From contig NZ_CP151650.1 of NCBI RefSeq assembly GCF_038397775.1, positions 3,596,001 through 3,660,000 of the forward strand: a DNA stretch of 64,000 nucleotides, written 5' to 3'. The notes under the pieces were generated by a model. It saw only the letters and a list, made by a program, of their open reading frames with translations, was not told the origin of the DNA and searched no databases. This DNA is from Pseudomonas sp. RC10. Lineage in GTDB: Bacteria; Pseudomonadota; Gammaproteobacteria; Pseudomonadales; Pseudomonadaceae. Below, piece by piece: positions 26,833 through 35,194 of this stretch. A program made the position numbers and the translations under genes. Within the stretch, counting starts at the first letter, position 1. Each line of letters starts with the position of its first letter.

Positions 26833-26868
26833 TGCAATATCCGGGTCTGACAGTTATCGGATATTGCA
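26833..26868. repeat. 11-base inverted repeat upstream of the tyrosine recombinase
   Basis: TGCAATATCCG (26833-26843) and its exact reverse complement (26858-26868) are separated by 14 bases. A third, one-mismatch copy of the motif, GCAATATCTGG, lies at 26914-26924 in direct orientation. The position just upstream of a recombinase gene suits either its own operator or a recombination site; the 14-base spacer is wider than the 6-8 bases usual for core sites. Confidence 0.75.
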
Positions 26869-26976
26869 AACGCGTCAATCCGGCTACCTGAATGCCGATT
26901 CCAGCGAATTTCCGCAATATCTGGCCCAACCCTTATTGGCATGTGTCGTTGCATCCGATAAGCAATCACTGTGTGC

Positions 26977-27264
26977 TTAAATCCCTTTCACGCATTTCCG
27001 GACATCGTCATCAATGACGTTCCCTGGCTTGATGCAGTCCTGAAGCGGCTTGCGGTCTTGAAGCTCATCGAACTCGACCCGTTGTCTGTTTCGGCATTGT
27101 TTGTCCAGTGCCAGGCCGAACGGAGAATGATCAACCTTGAGAGATTCGCACAGCGTTGCGTTGGCGAATGTTGACGCCTGACTGGCGACGGTGTGTGCGA
27201 TGGAAACCACAGAGCCCGCGTTGAAGCTTGCGCAGATGAGCAGCGCGGCGAGTACGCGATTCAT
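26977..27264 (-). CDS. Small secreted cysteine-containing protein, unknown
   Basis: 95 residues. A signal peptide (MNRVLAALLICASFNAGSVVS) is followed by a short mature protein with three or four cysteines (LCESL, KQCRN, QDCIK, KCVKG), suggesting disulfides in the periplasm. AAGGA lies 6 bases before the start codon at 27262-27264, which supports translation. I do not recognise the family. Confidence 0.65.
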   Translation of the reverse strand: MNRVLAALLICASFNAGSVVSIAHTVASQASTFANATLCESLKVDHSPFGLALDKQCRNRQRVEFDELQDRKPLQDCIKPGNVIDDDVRKCVKGI

Positions 27265-27607
27265 TGTGCATCCTTGATCTGGGCGTGAGCGTTAGCGCTG
27301 AGTCGATGTTGCTCAGCCTGACGTGAGGTGTGGAGAAATTCGTGATGGAGAATGAGGGGTGGTGCTGAGGATAAACGCCGAGGTAGCGATTTGAGGACTG
27401 GACGCCCAAGGATGGAATTTGGGGGTTCTGAGCGTTGCAAAGCGTCACACTCACCACCCAGTGCGGACACAGACTGTTACGTATAATGTATATTATGTTA
27501 AATGATGTAACTGGAATGGACCTTGCCGGTCCCTCACACAGGTTCCAGGCAGACACGTTGAGGCTATTACTCGCTTACTACGAAACATCGTCCCCCCGCC
27601 GTCACCT
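27265..27607. other. Intergenic region without a recognised gene
   Basis: 343 bases between the small secreted protein (its upstream side) and the 3' end of the AraC gene. An AT-rich patch at about 27470-27520 (TATAATGTATATTATG) could hold the promoter of the leftward secreted-protein gene or an unseen small RNA. A minus-strand open frame through it has no signal sequence, ribosome site or recognisable pattern. Confidence 0.5.
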
Positions 27608-28546
27608 CTAATGCGAAGAGACGAAGATCGAGGGTGTACTGGGCTCAGGTAATGCATATGTCGCTTTCATCCACGCGACCTCCGCATGAGGCGTGCGACC
27701 GAAGAAGCGTTTGAATTCCCGACTGAATTGCGAGGCGCTTTCGTAGCCGACATCGAACGCCGCGGCTGCCGCCGAAACATCGTTACGCAACATCAGTAAA
27801 CGTGCCTGGTGCAGCCGCGTCGACTTCAGGTACTGCATGGGGGAAGAGTCAGTAACCGTTCTGAAGTGCAGATGGAAATTGGGGACGCTCATGCTAGCCT
27901 CCTGCGCCAGTGCTTCCACGTTCAACTGCTCCTGATAAGAGCTGTGGATTTTGCGGATGGCGCGAGTGACTTTGCCGAAGTGCCCCTGCTTACTGAGTGC
28001 AGCGCGCATGGAGCCGCCCTGCTCGCCGGCGATGATCCGATAATAAATCTCGCGAACCAGCGACGGGCCGAGGATCTGCGCATCGACCGGGTGAATCATG
28101 GCGGCAAGAAAGCGCAGGGTGGACTCACGCAAACGGTCGTCCATCGGTGAGGAATACATGCCCTTTGGGGGAGCTGCCGTCGGGCCGAATGTCTCATCGA
28201 TCTCCAGAATCAGCTCGCCCGCCAGCTTGAAATCCAGTCGCATGTATACAGCAAACATGGGTTCTTCTTCGCTGGCGTCGGTTTCCATCGTGAACGGCAC
28301 CGGCACCGACACCACCAGATAGTGCTGGGCGTCGTAAATGTAGACGTCGTCCCCCAGGTAACCGCGCTTGCGGCCCTGACACAAGATCACAATGCCAGGC
28401 TCATAGAGCACGGGTGTGCGGGTCAGCGGCCGGTTTGAACGCAAAAAACGTATGTCATCCAGGGGACTCAGGTTGTAGCCTTCGAGCGGTGCCAGTTGCT
28501 CCATCAACTGGACCATGCGCTCAGTCGTTTGTGCATCATTGCTCAT
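27608..28546 (-). CDS. AraC family transcriptional regulator
   Basis: 312 residues of the same subfamily as the gene at 16740. The N-terminal AraC_N domain contains VLYEPGIVILCQGRKRGYL, and the C-terminal pair of helix-turn-helix motifs ends in VGYESASQFSREFKRFFG. A consensus AGGAGG lies 7 bases before the start, unusually strong for a regulator. It is the last gene of the leftward series of CoA-catabolic genes, 72 bases after the LysR gene, but may act on targets elsewhere. Confidence 0.9.
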   Translation of the reverse strand: MSNDAQTTERMVQLMEQLAPLEGYNLSPLDDIRFLRSNRPLTRTPVLYEPGIVILCQGRKRGYLGDDVYIYDAQHYLVVSVPVPFTMETDASEEEPMFAVYMRLDFKLAGELILEIDETFGPTAAPPKGMYSSPMDDRLRESTLRFLAAMIHPVDAQILGPSLVREIYYRIIAGEQGGSMRAALSKQGHFGKVTRAIRKIHSSYQEQLNVEALAQEASMSVPNFHLHFRTVTDSSPMQYLKSTRLHQARLLMLRNDVSAAAAAFDVGYESASQFSREFKRFFGRTPHAEVAWMKATYALPEPSTPSIFVSSH

Positions 28547-28618
28547 GTTCGATCCTCCTGCTCGCCGCGTTCAGTTATCAGTAGAGCGGTCAAGGCTTCC
28601 CATTGTGATGGGTGAGCT

Positions 28619-29518
28619 TCATTCAGCCCGCTGGCTGAGCCATTCACGAAACGTGCTGAGCGCCGTGGATTCGGGTTTGTTCACTGGCCAGGCGAAGTAA
28701 TACGAAAAGCTTTGCCGATCGATAACCAGGTCGAAGGGCATGCGCAGCAATCCGGCCTCGAGCTCTTTACTCACCAGCGACTTCTGAGCGATGGCCACAC
28801 CGTGGCCTTCGATAGCGGCCTGGTATGCCAGTAGCGAGGTTTCGTAGCGCATGCCTCGGTACGGGTTGACTTGAGGCACACCCGCTTCACGCAGCCACAA
28901 CGCCCAGTCGTCCAGCCGGGCGAGGGAATGCAAGAGCACCTGATCGACGAGCTCTTCGGGGGCTCGCAGATCCGACGCAAAACTCGCGCTCACCACAGGC
29001 ACCAACTCGTTGCGGGTCAGCATCTGGGTGCCGATCCCCGGCCAGTCGCCGCCGCCCAACTGGATGCCGCCGTCGACGTCTTCGTGCTCGAAATCCAGCG
29101 CGGCAGGTGACGTGGTCAGCTGCACGTCAATGGCCGGGTGCGCAATATGGAACCCCGCCAAGCGCGGAATCAGCCAGCGCACCGCGAAGGTCGCCGGTGC
29201 ACGAATCTTCAGCAATTGACGCCGCGTCGAGCCACCGACAATGGCATTGGTGGACTCGCGCAGGGCGTTGAACAACGGCACGATATCCGCCAGATAACGC
29301 TCGCCTGCAGCCGTCAACTCCAAGCCCGTAGGCATGCGCCGGAAAAGTTGCACAGACAGATAATCCTCCAGCGCCTTGATCTGTCGGCTTACCGCGGCTG
29401 GCGTCACTGACAGTTCATCCGCCGCACGGGTGACGCTGAGCGAACGACCCGTGGCCTCGAACGCCTTGAGCGGGTTGAGCGGCGGCAAGGGGCGAGAATG
29501 GGCGCCGTTGATGTTCAC
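28619..29518 (-). CDS. LysR family transcriptional regulator (GcvA-like)
   Basis: 299 residues with helix-turn-helix LSVTRAADELSVTPAAVSRQ and a GcvA-type effector domain. It sits 36 bases downstream of the MHS transporter in the same direction, so it is probably transcribed with the CoA-transferase/hydratase operon that it may control. Confidence 0.92.
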   Translation of the reverse strand: MNINGAHSRPLPPLNPLKAFEATGRSLSVTRAADELSVTPAAVSRQIKALEDYLSVQLFRRMPTGLELTAAGERYLADIVPLFNALRESTNAIVGGSTRRQLLKIRAPATFAVRWLIPRLAGFHIAHPAIDVQLTTSPAALDFEHEDVDGGIQLGGGDWPGIGTQMLTRNELVPVVSASFASDLRAPEELVDQVLLHSLARLDDWALWLREAGVPQVNPYRGMRYETSLLAYQAAIEGHGVAIAQKSLVSKELEAGLLRMPFDLVIDRQSFSYYFAWPVNKPESTALSTFREWLSQRAE

Positions 29519-29554
29519 TGAGAATCTCCAGGCTGTCAGAGCGGATCGACGGGC

Positions 29555-30880
29555 CTATTGAGTATCGGAACTGCGCTTGCGGTCAATGCGCACACCCCAG
29601 ATCGCTGCAACCAGGATGCACGGTAGCAGCGACACGATCGAATAGACGATGCCGGCCAGCGGGTTGCCACTCCAGTTCACCAGCGCCAGGCTGATCATGG
29701 GCAGAAAACCGCCGAACAGGATGTTGCCAATCTGCTGCGAAAGCCCGAAGCCAGTGGTTCTGCTCTGCGGCGGAAAACTGTCAGCGATGAACGCAGGCAG
29801 CGGCGCCATGACCATCGCCGTCAACGCAGCGAGCAACGTGATGCACGCGATCAACCCTGGCCAGGCCTGAATCTTGGCCGAAGCGACAATCTGCGCAAAA
29901 CACGGATACGCGGCACCCGCCCACAACACCATGCCGACCAACATGATCCACGCCCGCCCATACCGGTCGCTAAGCGCGCCGAACAGCGGATACAAGGGCG
30001 CTGCAATGAGGATGGCGACGCCGACGCACAGGTTCGCTTCGAACACCGGCACGGCCAGCACGTTCTGCAGGAAATACAGCATGTAGATGATCGAGGTATA
30101 CAGGGTGACGGACGTGCCCCCTTGAGCACCGAATACCGCCACCAGAAGGTTCTTCCATGAGGCACGGCTGGTCAGGGTGTCCGCCAGTGGCGAGCGAGAT
30201 ACACCGCCCTCCTCCTTGAGCGCCTGGAAGACGGGCGTCTCTTCCATCCCCAGGCGAATGTAGGTCGCGACCAGCACGATCGGCGCCGAAACAAGAAAAG
30301 GCACCCGCCAGCCCCAGGCAGCAAAGTCGGCGGGTGTGAGGTAAACATTGAGCAAGGAAACCACCAGAAGCGCCAGCAACAAGCCCAGGCTGGCGGTACT
30401 CTGCAAGAAACTGGTAAACAGACCGCGCCGCTCTCGGGGCGCATGCTCCATGACATACACCGCCGCCGAACCGTACTCGCCACCCAGGGCAATCCCCTGA
30501 ATGATGCGCAGCACAAGCAGGCACACCGGCGCGAAGATCCCCGCCGACTGATAGGTCGGCAAACACCCCATCAGCACGGTCGACGTTCCCATCAGCACCA
30601 GGGTGATGACGAACGCGCGTTTGCGCCCGATGCGATCAGACATGGGACTGAAGATCAGCGTGCCCAGCGGTCGCGCCAGGTAGGCAACGCCGAACGTTCC
30701 CGCCGTGAGAATCGACGAAACGAAGGGGTCGAACTCAGGCAAAAACAAGGCACGCAAGGTGCTGCCCAAGGCGACATAAACGAGGAAGTCATAGTATTCG
30801 AGCATGGTGCCGAAGCTGGCCGTGCCAACCACGCGTGACATGCTGGGCCGGTAAGATGCGGCGGTTGCGGCGATGTCCAT
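29555..30880 (-). CDS. MFS transporter, metabolite:H+ symporter (MHS) family
   Basis: 441 residues, about 12 membrane segments. The MHS/ShiA/ProP-type marks are present: ARPLGTLIFSPMSDRIGRKR in the loop 2-3 region and GGEYGSAAVYVMEHAPRERRG. These import carboxylates, betaines or shikimate-like acids with protons. It is in the operon of a CoA transferase and two hydratase-fold enzymes, so it likely imports their acid substrate. AACAATAA directly precedes its ribosome site. Confidence 0.9.
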   Translation of the reverse strand: MDIAATAASYRPSMSRVVGTASFGTMLEYYDFLVYVALGSTLRALFLPEFDPFVSSILTAGTFGVAYLARPLGTLIFSPMSDRIGRKRAFVITLVLMGTSTVLMGCLPTYQSAGIFAPVCLLVLRIIQGIALGGEYGSAAVYVMEHAPRERRGLFTSFLQSTASLGLLLALLVVSLLNVYLTPADFAAWGWRVPFLVSAPIVLVATYIRLGMEETPVFQALKEEGGVSRSPLADTLTSRASWKNLLVAVFGAQGGTSVTLYTSIIYMLYFLQNVLAVPVFEANLCVGVAILIAAPLYPLFGALSDRYGRAWIMLVGMVLWAGAAYPCFAQIVASAKIQAWPGLIACITLLAALTAMVMAPLPAFIADSFPPQSRTTGFGLSQQIGNILFGGFLPMISLALVNWSGNPLAGIVYSIVSLLPCILVAAIWGVRIDRKRSSDTQ

Positions 30881-30891
30881 TGATATGGTCC

Positions 30892-30899
30892 TTATTGTT
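30892..30899 (-). promoter_or_regulatory. Candidate Crc/Hfq site (AAnAAnAA) at the MHS transporter ribosome site
   Basis: On the minus strand AACAATAA directly precedes the AGGA ribosome site of the transporter gene. AAnAAnAA is the Pseudomonas catabolite-repression motif bound by Hfq/Crc near start codons. Confidence 0.55.
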
Positions 30900-30934
30900 A
30901 TGGGGCTACAGCGAAAGATCGATGAGTACGGTCG

Positions 30935-31726
30935 TCACTGTGTCGATGCAAGGAACGCTTTAACGGCAGCCTTGTGCTCAGCGCCGCAAAGCAAGATGGC
31001 TTGAACGGCGCCTGCTGATTCCAACGCTTGAGGCAGGTCGCTGCTCGCGGCCTGACGCACCAGGCGCTTGGCCAGGCGCAAGGCCTTGGGCGGCGCACTG
31101 GCAATGGTCGTTGCCAGTTGCTCGACGGTGCTGTCGAGCTCATCGGCGTCGACCACCCGGTTGATCAGCCCCATCTGCAAGGCTTCTTCAGCGGTGTGGA
31201 ACTGGCTGGTCAGCGTCATTTCCATCGCTTTGGCCAGCCCGACTGCACGGGTCAGGAACCACGCGCCGCCGATGCCCGAGATCAACCCGAGACGCAAAAA
31301 GCTTTCAGCCAGTCGCGCGCCTTTCACGGCAACCCGCAGGTCGCACATCAGGCTCAGGTCGAGCCCCGCACCAATGGCCGAGCCGTTGATGGCAGCGATC
31401 ACCGGGACGTCCACCGCTTGCATCGCCAGCGTAATGCGGTGCAGGTAACGGCGCAGACTCTCGAGCACGTCCTCGGTGGCGCCCTGCATCAGGTCTTCGC
31501 CGCGCTGCATGTCTTTGACGTTGCCGCCGGTGCAGAAATGCCGACCACTGCCGCGCAGCACCACGCAATGAACATCCGGACGGCCATTAATGCCTTCCAG
31601 TGCCTCGGCCAGGGCCACGCACATCGGCGTTGTCAGGGCGTTGCCGGTGTCGCTGTCGTTGAGGGTCAGGTACAGGACAGCACCACGTTGTTCGATCAGT
31701 ACCAGATCGTGTTTTTCAGGATTCAT
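30935..31726 (-). CDS. Enoyl-CoA hydratase/isomerase family protein with altered active site
   Basis: 263 residues with the crotonase fold (oxyanion-hole segments HFCTGGNV and IGAGLDL). Compared with true hydratases, the first catalytic Glu is D123 and the second Glu position is F143 (AESFLRLGL in place of GQPEIKLGL). It is therefore unlikely to be a standard hydratase. An isomerase or a hydrolase/decarboxylase-like member is more probable. It lies 30 bases after a canonical hydratase gene. Confidence 0.88.
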   Translation of the reverse strand: MNPEKHDLVLIEQRGAVLYLTLNDSDTGNALTTPMCVALAEALEGINGRPDVHCVVLRGSGRHFCTGGNVKDMQRGEDLMQGATEDVLESLRRYLHRITLAMQAVDVPVIAAINGSAIGAGLDLSLMCDLRVAVKGARLAESFLRLGLISGIGGAWFLTRAVGLAKAMEMTLTSQFHTAEEALQMGLINRVVDADELDSTVEQLATTIASAPPKALRLAKRLVRQAASSDLPQALESAGAVQAILLCGAEHKAAVKAFLASTQ

Positions 31727-31756
31727 GAAACATGCTCTCTAAGGGTCGTCGGTTTT

Positions 31757-32533
31757 TTATCGATGGTTGAAATGCGGTACACGTCGCTCCAGAAACGCCT
31801 CGCAACCCTCGCGCTGGTCGTCGAGTGCGAAGCAGCCGTGAAAAGCGCTGCGCTCGTAGGCGAGTCCTTCCGCCAGCGACGTCTCGAAGGCTCGGCAGGT
31901 GGCAGCCTTTACTGCCATCAGCACCGGCAACGAATGCCGCGCGATTGACTGCCCGATCGCCAGCGCCGCATTAACGACGTCCACGTCCGGCACCACTCGG
32001 GATACCAGGCCCGCCGCCAATGCCTGGGCAGCGGTGATGGATTCACCGGTCAGGTTCATTTCCATGGCCAACGACTTGCCGACCGCACGCGGAAGACGCT
32101 GAGTTCCTCCTGCGCCGGGCACCAGGCCGAGCTTGATTTCCGGCTGACCGAAGACCGCGGTTTCGCCCGCCACGACGATGTCGCAGATCATCGCGAATTC
32201 GCAGCCGCCGCCCAGTGCGTAGCCGCGCACGGCCGCCACCAAGGGTTTGCGCAGCGTGCTGACGCGCTGCCATTCAGCCGCCAGGAAGTTTTCATTGACG
32301 GCTCGGGCGTACGTCATCTGCGCCATGGCTTGAATGTCTGCGCCCGCGGCGAAGGCACGGGCCGAGCCCGTCACGACAATCGCCCGCGTCTGGGTGTCTT
32401 CATCCAGCGTTTGCAGGGTATCGCCCAGTGCAGTCATCAGCTCATGGGTCAGGGGGTTCAGCCCGTTGGGACTGTTCAGGGTAACCAGGGCGACAGCGCC
32501 CCGATGCTCAAGGGTGACAAAGGGCGTGGTCAT
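31757..32533 (-). CDS. Enoyl-CoA hydratase
   Basis: 258 residues. Oxyanion hole AFAAGADI, and both catalytic glutamates are present: E112 in GGGCEFAM and E132 in GQPEIKLG, followed by GAGGTQRLPRAVGK. This matches classical crotonases that hydrate 2-enoyl-CoA. Its start overlaps the CoA-transferase stop by 4 bases (ATGA), so the two are coupled and should act in sequence: CoA activation, then hydration. Confidence 0.93.
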   Translation of the reverse strand: MTTPFVTLEHRGAVALVTLNSPNGLNPLTHELMTALGDTLQTLDEDTQTRAIVVTGSARAFAAGADIQAMAQMTYARAVNENFLAAEWQRVSTLRKPLVAAVRGYALGGGCEFAMICDIVVAGETAVFGQPEIKLGLVPGAGGTQRLPRAVGKSLAMEMNLTGESITAAQALAAGLVSRVVPDVDVVNAALAIGQSIARHSLPVLMAVKAATCRAFETSLAEGLAYERSAFHGCFALDDQREGCEAFLERRVPHFNHR

Positions 32534-33741
32534 GCGCAGGACTCCTGACGTGGGCGTACACCGATGGCGCCTGCGGCTTCGAATTCCGCTATCTGGCGTG
32601 CGCTGTATCCCAGTGTTTGCAGAATTTCGAGGGTATGTTCGCCCACGGCAGGGGGCGCGTTGAGCGGCGCGTCGGGATGGCTATTGATGGCAAAGCCCGG
32701 CATGCGCAGTACGCCCGCATCCGCCTGGGGCAGTTCGACTTCAACGCCGCTCTGGCGATAGTGTTCGGTCGCGGTCAGTTCGTCGTACCCTGCCACCGGC
32801 GCGCACAGAATGTCCCGGGCTTCCAGTTGCGGCAGCCAGTGCGCAGAGGCTTCGCCAATGAACCGTTGCTCAAGCAACCGGTGGAGCTGATCTCGATGCT
32901 GCACTCGGCCCGGGTTGTCGATGAAACGTTCGTCCTGCATCAATTCAGGCAAGTCCAGCAGATCGCACAGTGCCGTCCAGCGCACCGGGTGATAGGCCGC
33001 CACCATGATCCAGCCATCGGCGGTCTTGAACGCTTCGTTCGGTGCAGCGTACGGCGCGGCGCTGCCGGTTTTTTCCGGGACCCGCCCGGTCGCCAGAAAA
33101 CTGCTTAACGACAGGTGCTGCAGCATCAATGTGCAGTTGTACAAACTTACATCCAGGTGCTCGCCCTGCCCCTGCCGCCGACGGCCATTGAGCGAAGCCA
33201 GTATCGAGATGGTGGACAGGTAAGCGGTCACCATGTCGGCGATAGGAATCGGCACCTTGGACGGGTCTGAATCAGGACTGCCGAGCATGCTCATCAAGCC
33301 GGTGACGGCCTGAATGATCCCGTCGACACCCGGCCGGTCATGCCAGGTTCCTGTTTGTCCGTAGGCGGACACCGAGCAATAAATGACACCGGGATTGATG
33401 GCCTTGACCGAGGCGTAATCCAGGCCCAGCCGGGCCATCACGCCGGGCCTGAAACTTTCGATGACCACATCGGCATCACGCATCAATTCCAGTGCAATCT
33501 CGCGACCTGCGTCGCTTTTCAGGTCCAGCGCAATCCCTCGCTTGTTGCGGTTCACACTGAGCGAGGTCACGCTCTGACGCTGTTGCCAGGGCGGGCCAAT
33601 GGCGCGCCCCAGCTCACCGTCCAACGGTTCGACCTTGATTACGTCGGCGCCCATGTCACCCAGCAACATGCCGCAGACCGGTCCCGCCACCACGTGCGAA
33701 AAGTCCACGACTTTTATGTCTTTCAAGCTGTTGGTCAGCAT
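32530..33741 (-). CDS. CaiB/BaiF family (type III) CoA transferase
   Basis: 403 residues. VVDFSHVVAGPVCGMLLGDMG, the KVEPLDGE turn and DRPGVDGIIQAVTGLM identify a family III CoA transferase; the Asp in PGVDG is the expected nucleophile. It transfers CoA to a carboxylic acid from another CoA thioester. Start at 33741 (MLTNSLKDIKVVDF) fits the family; the frame runs 48 codons further upstream without similarity. It is coupled to the hydratase gene. Confidence 0.9.
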   Translation of the reverse strand: MLTNSLKDIKVVDFSHVVAGPVCGMLLGDMGADVIKVEPLDGELGRAIGPPWQQRQSVTSLSVNRNKRGIALDLKSDAGREIALELMRDADVVIESFRPGVMARLGLDYASVKAINPGVIYCSVSAYGQTGTWHDRPGVDGIIQAVTGLMSMLGSPDSDPSKVPIPIADMVTAYLSTISILASLNGRRRQGQGEHLDVSLYNCTLMLQHLSLSSFLATGRVPEKTGSAAPYAAPNEAFKTADGWIMVAAYHPVRWTALCDLLDLPELMQDERFIDNPGRVQHRDQLHRLLEQRFIGEASAHWLPQLEARDILCAPVAGYDELTATEHYRQSGVEVELPQADAGVLRMPGFAINSHPDAPLNAPPAVGEHTLEILQTLGYSARQIAEFEAAGAIGVRPRQESCA

Positions 33742-33843
33742 CTTCAACACCCGGTTGCGCACCTGTACGTGCTCGTTTTTGTAATGGGTCGAGGATAGGG
33801 AAAGCCGTCCAAAGGCGGCTATCGACTTTATGAGCAGGGGGGA

Positions 33844-33858
33844 TTGAGTTTTTGTTAA
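33844..33858 (-). promoter_or_regulatory. 15-base motif shared with 35454-35468
   Basis: On the minus strand TTAACAAAAACTCAA lies 103 bases before the CoA-transferase start. The identical 15-mer in the same orientation lies upstream of the OprD gene. It is a candidate operator or promoter element common to the two units. Confidence 0.4.
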
Positions 33859-33940
33859 GCGCCTCGGCAGCGCCCACCAGCACACGTTTTACCCGGGCGG
33901 CAAGCGTCACCGCGTTTGCCGCCCAGGTCGCTGATCAAGG

Positions 33941-35194
33941 TCAGAAAAGCGCAAGCGTGTAGGTCAGGATCAGGCGGTTTTCATCGACGTCACGCGCGAA
34001 GTTGTTGTGCGCCATGCCGTTTCGCCAGCGCACGCCGAAGTGCTTCAACGGGCCGCTTTGGACCAGGTACTGCACCTCGACGTCGCGCTCCCATTCCTTG
34101 CCCTCCTCGCCGCTGGCCAAACGGATGTTGTCCCCGCGCACGTACAGCGTCCTGAACGTCAGGCCCGGGACGCCGAAACGGGCGAAGTCAAGGTCATACC
34201 GCGCTTGCCAGGAGCGCTCCCGGGGCTCGTCGAAGTCATTGATCAACACGAAATTGGGCAGATAGATGTCAGTGCCGTTCACGTAAGGAACAGCGGTGTC
34301 GCCACCGTTGTGGACGGCGCTTAGCGTGACGGCATGGCCTTTGAGGCTGTAGGTGAAAGCACCGCTCAGCGAGTGGCTGTCCACCTTGCCGCCCTTCCCG
34401 GCACCCGCTTCGTCGCTGACGAAATAACGCACATCGCTCTTGAACGTGCCCTCGCCCACTGGCGTGGTATGCACCACTCCAAGGTAGTGCTGGCGGTAGA
34501 TGTCTTCGAGTTCGGCACGCTGGTAGGTCACTGCCAACTGCGGCGAAAAGGTGTAAGTGCCACCGCCCATGGTGAAGTGATCGGATTCAATAATGCCCCG
34601 GAAGCGTCCATTTTTGCTGAACAGCGCTAGGTCCTCCGAGGCGGTCTTCGCCCGGTCGGTTTCGCGGTCGAAACGCACCCCCGTCAGTGAAAGGGATTTG
34701 ATTTCGGTCGAATCCAGGGTGACGCCCTGAAAGGTCTGCGGCAGCATCCGGCCGTTGTTGCCCACCAGCGTCGGTTGCACGGTGGTGAAACCGTTACCTA
34801 ATTTGAGCTCCGTTTTGGACACCCTGATTTTGCCCATCACACCGCCCTTGGAGAATTCAGCCGGTGCGCGCCCGTCACTGTGAACCGGCAACAGGCCGCT
34901 GTTAGTGCGGTCGGGGCTGGAGTCCAGTTTCAACCCCACCATGCCCAGCACATCCAGACCGACGCCTACCACCCCTGAGGTGTAACCCGAGCGGTAATCG
35001 ATCAGAAAGCTCTGCCCCCACTCGTCGCGCTTGCTTTGCCCGGGGCCGTCGCGAAAGTCTCGGTTGAAGTAAAAGTTTTTCGTGATGAATGTCGCTCGAC
35101 TGTCTTCGATGAACCCGTCAGCCCGGACCCCCGCCGCCAAGGCTGAAAGCATCAGGACACCGCCAGTGGCACGCATTGTTTTCTTGTTTTTCAT
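33941..35194 (-). CDS. OprD family outer-membrane porin
   Basis: 417 residues. Signal peptide MKNKKTMRATGGVLMLSALAAGVRA, then GFIEDSRATFITKNFYFNRDF, the OprD N-terminal hallmark. The rest alternates as beta-strands, ends in Phe, and contains the ERSWQARYDLDFA segment. Members admit specific carboxylates or basic amino acids. Start at 35194 has GGAGA 5-9 bases upstream. Position and orientation suggest it imports the substrate of the CoA-dependent operon that follows. Confidence 0.93.
   Translation of the reverse strand: MKNKKTMRATGGVLMLSALAAGVRADGFIEDSRATFITKNFYFNRDFRDGPGQSKRDEWGQSFLIDYRSGYTSGVVGVGLDVLGMVGLKLDSSPDRTNSGLLPVHSDGRAPAEFSKGGVMGKIRVSKTELKLGNGFTTVQPTLVGNNGRMLPQTFQGVTLDSTEIKSLSLTGVRFDRETDRAKTASEDLALFSKNGRFRGIIESDHFTMGGGTYTFSPQLAVTYQRAELEDIYRQHYLGVVHTTPVGEGTFKSDVRYFVSDEAGAGKGGKVDSHSLSGAFTYSLKGHAVTLSAVHNGGDTAVPYVNGTDIYLPNFVLINDFDEPRERSWQARYDLDFARFGVPGLTFRTLYVRGDNIRLASGEEGKEWERDVEVQYLVQSGPLKHFGVRWRNGMAHNNFARDVDENRLILTYTLALF

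Noticed and set aside
25468..27264. Integrated prophage or genomic island around the recombinase
   Set aside because: No phage or transfer genes, no tRNA target and no composition shift on either side; only a solitary recombinase is supported.
27131..27556. 141-codon minus-strand frame across the 27 kb gap
   Set aside because: No ribosome site, signal peptide or domain; overlaps the better-supported small secreted protein in another frame.
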